From Zanthoxylum bungeanum (taxonomy: Eukaryota > Streptophyta > Magnoliopsida > Sapindales > Rutaceae), in assembly GCA_019454045.1 (NCBI GenBank), contig SKCR01023430.1, positions 1-64,000 of the forward strand: a stretch of DNA of 64,000 nt. The letters run 5' to 3'. The notes beneath the pieces are model-generated. The model did no database searches. It was not told where the DNA came from and saw only the letters and a program-made list of their open reading frames with translations. The position numbers and the translations under genes are program-made. Shown one piece after another: positions 47,472 to 60,165 of the stretch; positions within the stretch are counted from its first letter, which is position 1; each line of letters starts with the position of its first letter.

Positions 47472-48818
47472 ATAACTAGGTCATGTTCATCCAATGATAG
47501 AGACTAGTTTCCAGACATCTGACATGTGCTTCGTACGGGGCAGACATAATTCCAGCCCCAGGCCTAACACATGACATCCGATACTGGATCGCAATAAGTA
47601 ATACTACGTATACTACGCCTGACATAGATTGTATATTCCAGTAAGAATATTTATGGAGAATTGGGTAGACACGATGCTTTGCTAGAAGCCAACCATGTCT
47701 TGTAAATCGGTAAGCACGTGGCACAAGGTACGTACGTATTCAGATATTTCGATGACCGTATTTACTGCTAATATATCCAGTGATCTCTTGGGTCGCTTCC
47801 CAAAGATTCACTGATGACAGTTGACTTAAACTAGAATTAATCTGGGATTAATTTAGAGAGAGAAAATTAATCTGGGATTAATTGAGGCTTTATTTAATCT
47901 GGGATTAAATGTGTTCGGAAGAGAGAGAACACGATTAATTTGGAATTAATCGGTAAAATAAATTTAATAGTTAAATTTGATTTTTCTATTTAATTTATTT
48001 GTATGGGCTAAAATTAATATATCGGATATATTAATATGAATTGGATTTCATTACGAAATTAAAGTTGGACTTTAATACGAGCGAACAGATTAATTTAGAA
48101 TTAATTCGTAAACGGCATTTGTAATATATTTACGAGGCGTCGTCATTTAATTAAATTAGATTTAATTATTTAGCGACGGAAATTCATTTAATCGGATTAA
48201 ACGAATTCGAGCCGCGGCAAACATCCGTAGAATCCAGTTGAATTTTGAATTCAAATATGGGGCCCACTTCACATGTGGTAGTTGGGAGGGTAGTTGGCAT
48301 TTATGCCAAGCCACCAACTTTCCAACTACCTTGGAATGGTTTTGGTGAAACCATTTACCCAACCACCTTGTTTAGGTGAAAAGGGTAAATTGGTTTTACA
48401 AAAAGACATCTCTCTCTCTCATTACACAACACTTGACATAAAATGAAACCCTAGTTCATCCTTGTAATGGGCGTGAGCTTCCTCCTCTTTCTCTTTGATT
48501 TTGTGGTAAAATCAACAAAAGCTAGCACTTGTAGGAGTCTTCTATGGTGATAGGGTAACCAACTCAAAGCATGGAATCAACACAAAGGTTGGATCTTGGA
48601 GATATTCATTCACAACTCAAAGCTTGGAATCAACAAAGGAAGGATCTTGGAAACCAACTCAAAGCTTGGAATCAAAAAAGGAAGGATCTTGGAGATCTTC
48701 TTCTCAAAATTTTAAAAGCTCAAATCCATTCAATGTAAGTAATTCCGCAACTTATAATGAATTTATGAACACATTTTCTTGCTTATTAGATCCTTGGCAT
48801 GTTTTAGGAACACTAACA
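47472..48818 (+). mobile_element. Truncated 3' LTR of insertion E
   Basis: It starts inside the LTR, at the part matching about 37005 of the first E LTR, directly after the CA of the preceding LTR. It ends TTTTAGGAACACTAACA followed by the GATGG duplication. It has the same triplicated segment as the 36314 LTR. The first ~700 bases are missing. The hairpin array is at about 47830-48110. Confidence 0.87.
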
Positions 48819-48823
48819 GATGG

Positions 48824-49246
48824 CGATGCTGAAAGAGGCAGAGCCAAAGATTCTAAAGGGCAAGAAGTGCGAGACGCACTTTGCTTCGACATCTCAGAAG
48901 GCCAAGGCTTGCCCGAAGGCTTCTGGAGGTGTGAAGAAGAAGAAAATAAAGGGAAAGGCCAAATCATCAAAGTCTTCTGGGAAGGCAAATGACAAATCCC
49001 AAGATGTTTGCCTGCAATGTGCCAAATGAGGTCACTGGAAGCATGATTTCCGTGAGTACAATGCACACATGAAAGAAGTGAAGGCGGGCAAGGCTCCGGC
49101 TTCAGGTATGTTTGTTATTGAGATAAAAATGTCTACTTCTAGTTTTAAAATTTTGATTTTTGACTCTGGATGTGGTACGCATATATGTACTGATGTGCAG
49201 GATCTACAGATTAGTAGGAGACTGGCTTCAGGCGAGATTGACCTAC
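48824..49246 (+). pseudogene. Copia gag C-terminus and protease start of element H1
   Basis: This continues the gag cut at 36313. It has KGKKCETHFASTSQ, a short Lys tract, KGKAKSSKSSGK and the zinc knuckle CLQCAK-stop-GHWKHDF. A TGA at 49027-49029 stands where Arg is expected, and the last Cys is Phe. The protease start has LIFDSGCGTHICTDVQDLQI with the DSG active site intact, unlike element A. The sequence is cut at 49246, after GEIDL, by LTR V. A reader expecting a separate small gene here should treat it as half of H1. Confidence 0.9.
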
Positions 49247-51289
49247 TGTTGGAGTTTCTACGGCCCCAAGGATCGAATATAAAGTAAGAAATAAGTGCGA
49301 ATACAAATTGAGAAAGTTGCGGAATACTTACATCGATCGGTTGAGCGACGCGGTAGACAATAAAACTTTATTTTCTGCCTCCCTCCAAGCTCGGCAGTGA
49401 GCAGTCCACTGTCACGACAGTCCACTGTTTTCGGCTTCAATCATCCTTCATCAAGCTCCAAGCTTTGTGATATGATTCCAAGCTCATGGGTGGACTTCCC
49501 TATCACCTTCGCATGTCTCTCGGAGTGCTACCTCTTGATGATTTTGCCACAAAATCACCACACTTTTCTTCCCATCTTCTCGGTTTTGCCCAGCAAAAAC
49601 CAGTGAAGAAAATGCCAAAATAGGCGAGAGAGATGAAGAAAAAAGTGATGAGAGAGAGATAAAATGTGTTGTTAAATTTTGGTAATTGATTTTTCAAAAT
49701 CATATACCAAACTTTGGCTTTAAAAAGTCAAACCAATTAAAGCTTTGAACCACCACCATCAAGTCACATCACTCAATCAATCAAGTGACAAGTTGTCACA
49801 TCACTCAAAGTGACTAATGATTTTACGCTTGATACGACTAACAATTTGACGCATGAATTGACTTGCGTGCCGCACTCCAATTCGAAAAGTGAATGCGCTC
49901 GCAAACAATCTCGGGCTCGGGTTCGCTAATTTCAAATTAACGAATTTTCCGTTGTGACATAATTAAATCTAATTTAATTAAATAATCATTAAAAGCATTG
50001 TTACTATTCATATCGCTAACGAATTAATTCTAAATTAATTCGTTCGCCTGAATTAAAATCCGATTTTAATTCCGCGTCGAAATCCAATTTCGATGAAAAT
50101 ATCGAATATATTAATTTATCGATTAATTCCAAATTAATCGTTCTCTCTTTTTCAATGATATTTTATCCCATATAAAATATCTCCGCAATTAATACCAGAT
50201 TGATTTTCTCTCTCATCTAATTAATCCCATATTAATAAAGTGTGAGTCATACGTCATCGGTGAATCATCGGGGAAGCGACCCATGAGATCCCCGGATATG
50301 TTGGCAGTAAATACGGTTGTCGGACTATCCGAACACGTACGTACCAAGTACGACGTTTTACCGATTTACAAGACAATTTTGGCTTCTAGCAAAGCGTCAT
50401 TCCTACCCAATTCACCAGAAACATGGTTACAGGAATAAACGATCTATATCAGGCGTAGTATACGTAGTATTGCGTATTTCGATCCAGTATCGGATGATCA
50501 CATGCAAGGCCTAGGGCTGGTACAATGTCTGCCCCATACGAAGCATATATCGGATGAGCAACTAATCTCTTTATTATCAGATAATCATGACCAAGTCATA
50601 TTATCCTGATGGTTGCAACCCTTTAGAGAACTAGTTTTGTATCTCTGCGCGATCATCAACTCTATAAGACTGGAGTGACACTTCCGTCTTTACATCACAC
50701 CCAACAGACTACGATTCTCAATATACCCAGCAGAGGCGTACACAGAACCTGTTAAAACCCTGGACGACCAAAACCAAAGTATATTGATTGTCGTAAGTAT
50801 TAGCGGTGCAAGTCTCAGGTTAAGACAAAATACACTTACCCTGATTTCGGACTTCCATAGACACATAGTCATACTACCAATGGAATTCCGAGGGGGTCTA
50901 TCCAGAGCGAAGCTATTTCCCGTACCATCGGTAAAACACAACCTCCTATTACACTTGCATGAGTATCATATACCCAAATATATGAGAACTATGTTGTTTG
51001 TGCCCTCACAATGCGCATAAGTGTAATACTAGTCTTTTACGCATTTATCGATGTCCAATCTCGATAATACTCTTACTAGGGATATTTAATGATTTATCCT
51101 TCGCTGATTGATACTGTCTCATATCATTCTCAATCCATGAACAAATCATAAGGACCTTCTATCATTTATATATATTGGTGATCTAATCACAAATTATAAG
51201 AGAGCAATCTCTTTTGTCACATAGTTAATTTGTACAATAACACCATGATCTGTACAAATAGTGATGCTATGGGTCATAATTCTCCAACA
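49247..51289 (-). mobile_element. 3' LTR of element V
   Basis: The LTR is 2,043 bp, from TGTTGGAGTTTC to TTCTCCAACA. Its left ~1.1 kb is repeated at 56990-58107. It contains the hairpin array (50010-50240). The LTR-borne frame is open on the minus strand (50690-50941). Confidence 0.9.
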
Positions 51290-51302
51290 ATCTCCCACTT
51301 GG
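51290..51302 (-). other. Polypurine tract of element V
   Basis: The minus strand reads CCAAGTGGGAGAT, directly before the LTR. It is intact. Confidence 0.8.
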
Positions 51303-54300
51303 CCTATAGCCAATCCCTCGAGTATCTAACACCCGAACTATGTACGGTTGGCTCAAACTGCTGAGGAAAGGCTTTCGTCAGCGGATTTCCAGGATTATCA
51401 TCTGATGCGATTTATTCGATCATCACATTGTCACGATGTATGATCCGAATGTATCAGATGAATATCGAAGTATGTATTTGGATCGTTGATGAGACCATTA
51501 ATTCTTTAGCTTGCGCTGTAGCCTAGCTCAGCTGCTAATAGAACTATATCTAATCTAATTAGATTTATTATCAACCCAAATGGCTTCTATTGCTGCCTCA
51601 GCTGCAGCAATAACCCGCATTTGTTGTTTATTTGGTAATGGTATCTTTCTTGGAAGATTTCCAGCTCAATGTACCGTTATTCAAACTGTATAGTACCGTT
51701 GTGCGACTTATAGTCGTTGTATCGGTTAAGAAACTTGCTACAGTGATCCCAGTCACTTCAAGTTCTCCTTCTCCATAGTTTAAGACAACATCATTAGTTC
51801 TCTAAGATACTAATGGATGTTCTTACATCAATCCAATGACTATCACTTGGATTGGCCCGATTGTGAATCCATATGCTCAAAGCGTATGAGATGCCAGGTC
51901 TCGTACATTTTTCAATGTACAAATTCTCGGAGAGTTTTTCATGAAATCCAAGCTTTTCACCGATAGTTATGGGAATATCATTTCAAAGAAATGACATATA
52001 TTATCATTATTTATAGAACAACATTGTCAGTACGCTCCCACTAACCCTCTTATATACACAAGAATCTTTTCGTTTCGAATTAAATCATAGACCATTATGA
52101 TTACATCAAAATGATAATTTCAAGAACCTAATGCTTGCTTGAATCCGAACATGGATCGAATAACCTGTAAACCTTGTTTGCTAGTTTTGGTACGACAAAA
52201 CCGACAGGATGTTGTAAACATCCTCCAAAATGTTTACTTTTCAGGAAAGTGATTTTCCCGTTAAACTGACATATTTCATAAATGAAACATGCAGCTTTAG
52301 CAAACATTATCCAAATGGATTTACCGTGGCAACAGATAAAAGGTTGAATCGTAATGAATATAATGTTGATAACGATACCTTTCTGCTACAAGCCTAGCTA
52401 TGTACGTTGGTATGTTGCCTTCCATGTTTGTCTTCCTTTAAGACTTATATAGTACCAATAGGCACAATGCCTTGCGGTACAACAACTAGTGTCCAAACAT
52501 AGTTGATATACATGGAATCCATTTCGGATTCATGGCACTTTGCCATAATAGGGAGTCGATACCTTGTATCACTTCCTCATACGTAGTCAGTTGGTATACC
52601 TCAAAAGATTAACATCTTTATAAGGTGAGATCAGAAACCCATACCCAGGTTGTTTTCTGACTCTCTCTGACTTACGCGGTTCTTGTGTATTCGAAGATTA
52701 CTGGAATAGTTTCATCATTGATGAACTATTTGCGTTCCATTAGGAATCGGTGCTTGGAACAGTGTCACTCCGATTTTCATCGAGTTTTACTATCCTCCCA
52801 CTTACCACTGCATATCGGTATTCCTCTTAGGAAAACCACATGGTGAGCAACAATTTCAGTGTTCTCTAGTGAGTTGTATAAGTACTATACTTTGGTATCC
52901 CTAGGATAACCTACAATTAGACACTTATCCAATTTGGGTTTTAGTTTGGTATCATCCAAAATTATGCCCAGCATACCCAAATGTTCAGGAGTGAGAAACC
53001 CGGTTTCTTTCCTGTTCATATCTAATATGAAATATGTCAAACGGATTTTTATGGAACCTTATTCAAAATAAGTTATTACACTGTTAATTCGTATCCGTTG
53101 AAGGAAATTTTAGCTCAGAGCGACTCATGATTAACCTTATCATGTCCAACAAAATTCGGTTTATCCGTTCGGACACACCGTCAGATTGACGTGTTCTGAT
53201 AGGAGTCCTCATTTGAAAGAATACTATACTCTTTCAAGTATATTAGAAACTTTTTGCTTAAGTATTTTCATCATGGTTTAACCGTGACGATTTAATACTT
53301 TAGCCGATTTGTTTGTTTATTTCGTGTCGAAACTTTAAAAGTTTCCAATTTGTGTTTCAATAGAAACATATAACCGTAACGCGATGCCACATCCGTAAAG
53401 GTCACGAAATATTCATATCCACATCTAGCCTAGCTAGACATGGACCCACTTGCTTCACTATGAACTAGGGCTAACAGATCGGTGGCATTTACACTTTTAC
53501 CGAGTAAATAGTGTTATAGGCACTTTGCCTAATAAACTAGATTCGTAGACTTTATTTGAATAGGAATCAAATCAGTCCTAGTACCCACTCTTCAAAAGTT
53601 CGGATATACGAGTCTTGTTTAATTGTGTCCTAGACAATAATGCCACAATATATTTCATCTGATCAAATCAGTTTGAGCTATTTGTTTGTCATGTTATATG
53701 TTTGAGATTTATTTATATTTAAAATATAAATTCTGTTATTCACATCTAATGTGTTTATCTCAATATCATCTTTATATAATAAAACACTTAAGTGTTCTAG
53801 AATATAAAGGTAAATCTGCAAGAGATTAAACACTGATATAGAGATAATGTTTCTAGTCAAACTAGTTACATTATAACCGTTTCCTAATTAAGTACGTACC
53901 TGAGGGTAGTTCCTAAACTTAGGTATCTACGGTTAAAACAACGACTTTCGTCCCGTTTTCATTTCGCAGATAAATCTCAATAGATGTTAGTATCCTGCTC
54001 ATAGTAGATTCTGAACATCAATGCATATTTATGTATCACACTAAGTATTTAAAATCCAATTTTAATACTAGTAATGATCATAATGTTGACAAAAATATTT
54101 GAAGTCAGAGCCTTGCTCGTCTTCAATTCCTTTATGTCTGCTTTGTTCAAACGGCAGCCACGCTTCCGCGATCCCGTTTGCCACAATTTAGGCAGACATT
54201 TTGGGATATATCCTTTATCTTCCCAGAAGATCATAATGATTTTGCCTTTGCCTTTTTCCATATTCCAGAAGCCTTTGGCCAAACCTTGGCCTTCTAGAAT

Positions 54301-54800
54301 ATCGAAGTAAGGTGCGCCTTGCGCTACTTGCCATATTGCAAAGTTTGACTTTGTCTCCTTGAGAATAGTCATTAACTCTCCAAGAGTTATTATTGCAATT
54401 TAGTACTTCTAAAATCTAATAGTAGATCTATGAAGATCCTTCAATTTCATCATCATACTTTAAGGATCTAATCCTTAGTTCTGATTAATAAATTAAGGAG
54501 TCTTATGACAAGCATAATGGATTAAGCACAAAATTATCATCACATAAATCTTCCAAAGATTATGCTCTACTATTTGCTTAACTCCAGGCTTAGGCCTAAT
54601 ATGTTATTTTATCAAATACAATAACTTATTATTTTCCAGGACCATCCTAAAATTTTATTCCCAATTTGAAAATTAAACCATTTAAATACATTTTCCCTAG
54701 GATTATATCTAAAATGTCAATCTTTCAATTTTATCTTGATTCTAATAGTCCAACTATTTAATCAATGATTTAGGTACTGTTAATTATAATGATTATTATT
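51303..54800 (-). pseudogene. Ruined Copia gag-pol region of element V
   Basis: On the minus strand it is closely related to int1 and VI. The knuckle remnant is at about 54150-54200 with the same lost base and CGGGATCGCGGAAGC. The integrase remnant at 53426-53465 has GTGAAGCAAGT and CTAGCTAGG. The RT box near 52000-52025 reads Tyr-Lys/Asn-rich sequence in place of YVDD. The longest frame (54049-54372) covers the gag end. No functional product is possible. Confidence 0.83.
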
Positions 54801-56973
54801 GTCCAACTATTTTAATCAACTATAATTAAATTGTTTGAATACAGTCCAACTGATAATTAAAACAACGATTAAATATTAGTCCAACTAACAAATAATTTAT
54901 TTGACGAATGATATTTGATTTAGCGCGTATGGCAAGTAATTAAACGAATATTGAAAATTCAATTCTTGCCTCCCACTATTTTTCGGTGAGCCTCTAAACC
55001 TCTGTCGAGTACTCAGAAAACCGTGCTTCCTAGTGGGCTAGGATCCCGTTAAATATCACACAATCTTGACTTTGGCCACCAAATTGTATGATAATTAACT
55101 AGATAGATCTCTAAGATCAATTGGATCCAATCCAATTCCTATATCTAGTAGGGGGACATCCAAATCTGAAACATATATCTTATATATGCCAATATATCCA
55201 ATATATTGTATAAGCTTTTTCCTCTGAATCAACTAACCCTTGGCTTTGGCACAACAAAGTTAGTGATCCCAGTCAAGCGTGACCCATTGACCATGGAAAG
55301 CTTCGTAATCAATATCGATGGACAAAAAGTGGTATTGACTTTGGCCAACAAACCACAACTTGGACAAGACACCGATATGGAACAAAGCTCTCGTGATTCA
55401 AACACATCCTCGACGGACAAAGGTCTTGACTTTGGCCAACAAACCAATGCCAGTCTCGGATCTTGAGTAAGAATCACTAAATGGAAGGAAAAACGCTTAA
55501 TATTTTGCGAGGGTTTTTCGCGTGCAAATTGGCAACCAATTTATTATCTTTGTTAAGGTCTCATCATCGTACACCCTTAAACATGCATTCTAAACACATA
55601 ATAAAGCGCGTATAAATAAAATAATAATGATATGCGAATGGATACTTAACACATTGATCCTAGATCAAATCTCTCCATTTTCTCTCTCCCGCAAGCACAA
55701 GTATTTACTTCTACCCGTTACACTACACTTCTAAAGAAACCTCATTTATATTAAGAGGAATAGGTCAGAAGAGAATACAAAGAATAAGAAGGTAAAAAGG
55801 CTGGACACGCAGGTCCAAATAATATATTCCAAATTTATTACAACGAATTTTAAAATTGCCACACCCATCTAATATCCATCTGATATACATTATTCATGCA
55901 TCGCAACCATGTATTCACACAAGCATGTTATCAATCAATCTAATCAAATTAATTAATCTGATAATTAGTGATCATCCAATGTTCAAACAACGATTTGATT
56001 TTGCTCGAGTCAAACTCGTTTTGCGAATAAGTACTCAAAGTACAAATTCTCGAATTAAATTAAACAACAAAATTAAATCCAATTTAATATGTATTTAATA
56101 CTAATCCGCTATTTAATTCCAAATTAAATACTACACTTTATTAATGAAATTCGTACGATTTCAATTCCATTTTAATCGTTACGGGTCTCAAAGCCCGATT
56201 AACGTCCAACGTCAATTTAATTAAAGTCCAATGGGCATTTAATTAATTTCTTAAGGCGTGGACTTTTGGTCAACTCGGGTCAAACCCAATAACCAAAACC
56301 CAATCAAGGAGTTACCCTATAAGCCCAGAAATCAATTTAGGCCCAATTAAACTTATTAAGGTCCATTAGTCGCAATTGGGCTTTATGGAAGCGGTTTTGG
56401 GCCCAATAGGATCCAACCAATTTAGCCTAAACCTAACTTAGTACATCTAAGCCCAATATGCCAATTTACAACATTCAAGCCCAATTTTACAAAATAGGCC
56501 CAACATAATTAAATTACAAAAATCCAATTTTACAATTTAATTACATAAAGTGTATAACATAATTAATTACATAAATAAACATTTCCAAATCATCAATTTA
56601 CACAACTAATCACGCTCTTTTACAACAAAACATGTCCAACATATTTTATCAAAAATCAAACCCATTTTCATGCTCTTTAGCTCTCGGCAATGGAGGGGAT
56701 TTTGTGTCCGATTCGGTTCCAATCCAATTAAATCCACAATCGACATTAAATCAACATCCTCAATCGTTTCAAGTCATCCAATGATCAACGAAACAAAAAA
56801 AATACCAAGATTTAGGGCACCAATGTATTCGGCCAAACAAATTTTCATCAAATTGATCCAATCAATCCTTAATTAAAACATATTTAAGCATACTAATTCA
56901 TCCAATTTCATTAAAACATGCTCAAATACAATTTACCCAAATTTTAAGCCCTAATCAAATTTCATGCTTTTCA
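54801..56973 (-). other. Leader of element V
   Basis: TTGGCCAA lies at 55341-55348 and 55432-55439, 91 apart; a third site near 55072 is mutated by one base. The region holds open frames on both strands (55206-55466 plus, TTG start; 55229-55477 minus, GTG start). GGGCTT/AAGCCC words cluster at 56190-56500. Confidence 0.78.
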
Positions 56974-56989
56974 ATCGCTCTGATACCAT
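56974..56989 (-). other. Primer binding site of element V, perfect
   Basis: The minus strand reads ATGGTATCAGAGCGA right after the LTR. TGGTATCAGAGC is the full 12-base plant tRNA-iMet site. It is the only unmutated primer site in the window. Confidence 0.88.
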
Positions 56990-58107
56990 TGTTGGAGTTT
57001 CTACGGCCCCGAGGATCGAATATAAAGCAAGAAATAAGTGCGAATACAAATCGAGAAAGTTGTGGAATACTTACATCGATCGGTTGAACGATGCGGTAGA
57101 CAATAAAACTTTATTTTCTACCTCCCTTCAAGCTCGGCAGTGAGCAGTCCACTATCACGGCAGTCCACTATTTTCGGCTTCAATCTTCCTCCATCAAGCT
57201 CCAAGCTTTGTGATATGATTCCAAGCTCATGGGTGGACTTCCCTATCACCTTCGCATGTCTCTCGGAGTGCTATCTCTTGATGATTTTGCCACAAAATCA
57301 CCAAACTTTCCTTCCCATCTTCTCAGTTTTGCCCAGCAAAACCCAGTGAAGAAAATGCCCAAATGAGTGAAAGAGATGAAGAGAAAATAGAGGAGAGAGA
57401 GATAAAATGTGTTGTTAAATTTTGGTAATTGATTTTTCAAAATCATATACCAAATTTTGGCTTTAAAAAGTCAAACCAATTAAAGCTTTCAACCACCACC
57501 ATCAAGTTACATCACTCAATCAATCAAGTGACAAGTTGTCACATCACTCAAAGTAACTAATGATTTGACGCTTGATGCGACTAATGATTTGACGCATGAT
57601 TTGACTTACGTGCCGCACACGAATTCGAAATGCGAATGCGCTCGCAAACAATCTCGGGCTCGGGTTCACTAATTCCAAATTAACAAATTTTCCGTTGCGA
57701 CGTAATTAAATCTAATTTAATTAATTAATCATGCCAATCATAATTACTATTCACATCGCTAACGAATTAATTCTAAATTAATTCGTTCTCCTGAATTAAA
57801 ATCCGATTTTAATTACGCGTCGAAATCCAATTTCGATTAATATATCGAATATATTAATTTATCGATTAATTCCAAATTAATCGTTCTCTCTCTTTCAATG
57901 ATATTTTATCCCAGATAAAATATCTCCGCAATTAATCCTAGATTGATTTTCTCTCTCATCCAATTAATCCCAGATTAACAAAGTGCGAGTCATATGTCAT
58001 CGGTGAATCTTCGGGAAGCGACCCATGAGATCCCCGGACATGTTGGTAGTAAATACGGTTGTTAGACTATCCGAACGCGTACGTACCAGTACTATGTTTT
58101 ACCGATT
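56990..58107 (-). mobile_element. 5' LTR of element V, interrupted
   Basis: It matches 49247-50360 in sequence and order, with scattered differences. It stops at ACCGATTTT, where plus-strand LTR VI begins. The rest is outside the window. Confidence 0.88.
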
Positions 58108-60165
58108 TTTTGGACAATTATGACCCGTAGCGTCACTATTTGTACAGATCATGGTGTTGTTTTACAAATTAACTATGTGACAAAGGAGATTGCACTCTTA
58201 TCATTTGTGATTAGATCACCTAGATGTATAAATGATATGAGGTCCTTATGATTTGGTCCTGGATTGAGAATGATATGAGACAGTATCGGTCCACGAAGGA
58301 TAAATCATTAAATATCCCTAGTCAGAGTATTGTCGAGATTAGACATCGATAAATACGTAAAAGACTAGTATTACACTTGTACGCGTTGTGAGGGCATAAC
58401 GGTATAGTTCTCATATATTTGGGTATATGATACTCATGCAAGTGTAACAGGAGGTTGTGTTTTACCGATGGTATGGGAAACAGCTTCACTCTGGATAAAC
58501 CCCCTCAGAATTCCATTGGTAGTACGACTATGTGTCTATGGAAGTCCGAAATCAGGGTAGGTGTATTTGTTTTTAACTTGAGACTTGCACCGCTAATACT
58601 TGCGACAATCAATATACTTTTGTTGCGGTCGTCCAGGGCTTTAACATGTTCTGTGTACACTTATACTGGGTATATTGAGAATCGTAGTGTGTTGGGTGTG
58701 ATGTCAAAACGGAAGTGTCACTCCAGTCATATGGAGATGATGGTCACGTAGGATACGGTACTAGTACTCTTAAGTACTGCAGTCATCGAGATAAAATGAC
58801 AAGGTCATGTTTATCCGATTATAGAGACTAGTTACCAGACATCTGACATGTGCTTTGTATGGGGCAGACACAATTCCAGCCCTAGGCCTAGCACGTGATC
58901 ATCCGATACTGGATCGACATACACAATACTACGTATATTACGCCTGATATAGATCTTTTATTCCTTTAAGGATATTTGTGGAGAATTGGGTAGGCATGGC
59001 GCTTTGCTAGAAGCCAACCTTGTCATGTAAATTGTTATAAACGTAGTACGAGGTACTTACGTGTTCGGATAGTCCGACGACCCGATTTACTGCCAACATA
59101 TCCGGGGATCTCATGGTTCGCTTCCCGAAGATTCACCGATGATGTATGACTCGCACTTTATTAATCTGAGATTAATTAAATGAGAGAGAAAATTAATCTG
59201 GGATTAATTGCGGAGATATTTTTTCTAGGATAAAATATTATTAAAAAAAGAGATAACGATTAATTTGGAATTAATCGATTAATTAATATATTCGATATAT
59301 TAAACGAAATTGGATTTTGACGCGGAATTAAAATTAGATTTTAATTCGGGCGAATGAGTTAATTTAGAATTAATTCGTTAGCGACGTGAATAGTGATTTC
59401 GCTTGGCATAATCATTTAATTACGTCACAACGGAAAATTTGTTAATTCGGAATTAGCGAACCCGAGCCCGGGATTATTTGCGAGTGTATTAGCATTTCGA
59501 ATTCGAGTGCGGCACGCAAGTCAAATCAAGCGTCAAATCATTAGTCACACCAAGCGTCAAATCAAATGTCACTTTGAGTGATGTGACAAGTTGTTACTTG
59601 ATTGAGTGATGTGAGTTGATGTGAATAGTGATGGAAGTGGTTGGCAATTATGGCTTGAATTTTCGTATTTGCTAAATCATTTATTTAATTTTTTGAAAAT
59701 GGAATATTGTGTATTAGATATACAAAATGATAAACAAATACATAACTTCCATCTTTCTCTTATTACACACGGTTTTGGAGCCAAGAAATGTCCTCTCTCT
59801 CTCTCAAGCCATTTCTTCTTCTGTTTTGCTGGCCAGAACCGAAAATGGAGGGAAGCTAAGTATGAATTTGTTGCAAAATCAAGAGTGCTAACACATTACG
59901 GGATCATGCGAAGGTGATAGGGAAGTCCACCCATGAGCTGGGAATCGTTTGATGAAGCTTGCAGCTTGTTCAAGGAGTAACAATGGCCGAATTTGGAGGA
60001 GTTACTGCATCTCACTGCCGAGCAGTCCATGGAGGCAGAAAGTTGATTTTGTTACCTCGCGAGTCGCTCAACCGATCGATGTGAGTATTCCGTAACTTCG
60101 TTGATTTATATTCGCACTTGTTTCATGCTTATTTAAGGATCTTGGGACCTTAGCAAACACCAACA
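58108..60165 (+). mobile_element. 5' LTR of element VI
   Basis: The LTR is about 2,058 bp. It starts TTTTGGACAATTATGACC, where the first G of the usual TGTTGG is T, and ends AAACACCAACA. The hairpin array is at 59160-59395. The LTR-borne frame (58455-58751) is the longest example, 98 codons counted from a TTG, with the first ATG seven codons in. Confidence 0.86.

Larger units (their letters stand above)
36314..48818 (+). mobile_element. Composite Copia insertion E within gag of H1
   Basis: This 12,505-bp block is bounded by LTR ends and GATGG duplications. It contains, in order: a complete LTR, a primer site and leader, a duplicated piece of gag, a truncated LTR, a ruined coding region, a polypurine tract, a complete LTR of another subtype carrying a MITE, and a truncated LTR. 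The outer LTRs share the same triplicated 3' segment, so they are probably the original pair. The middle must have been rearranged by unequal recombination and deletion. Confidence 0.85.
49247..58107 (-). mobile_element. Copia element V, minus strand, inserted in H1
   Basis: In minus order: partial 5' LTR (58107-56990), perfect primer site, leader, ruined gag-pol, polypurine tract, complete 3' LTR (51289-49247). It enters the protease of H1 after CCTAC. Its 5' LTR is cut near 58107 by element VI. Its LTR ends read GTAGAAACTCCAACA in element orientation, a subtype of its own. Confidence 0.88.

Noticed and set aside
48624..48992. A 122-codon plus-strand frame running from LTR into gag
   Set aside because: It crosses the LTR end at 48818 and reads gag in the wrong frame; the true gag frame starts by 48824.
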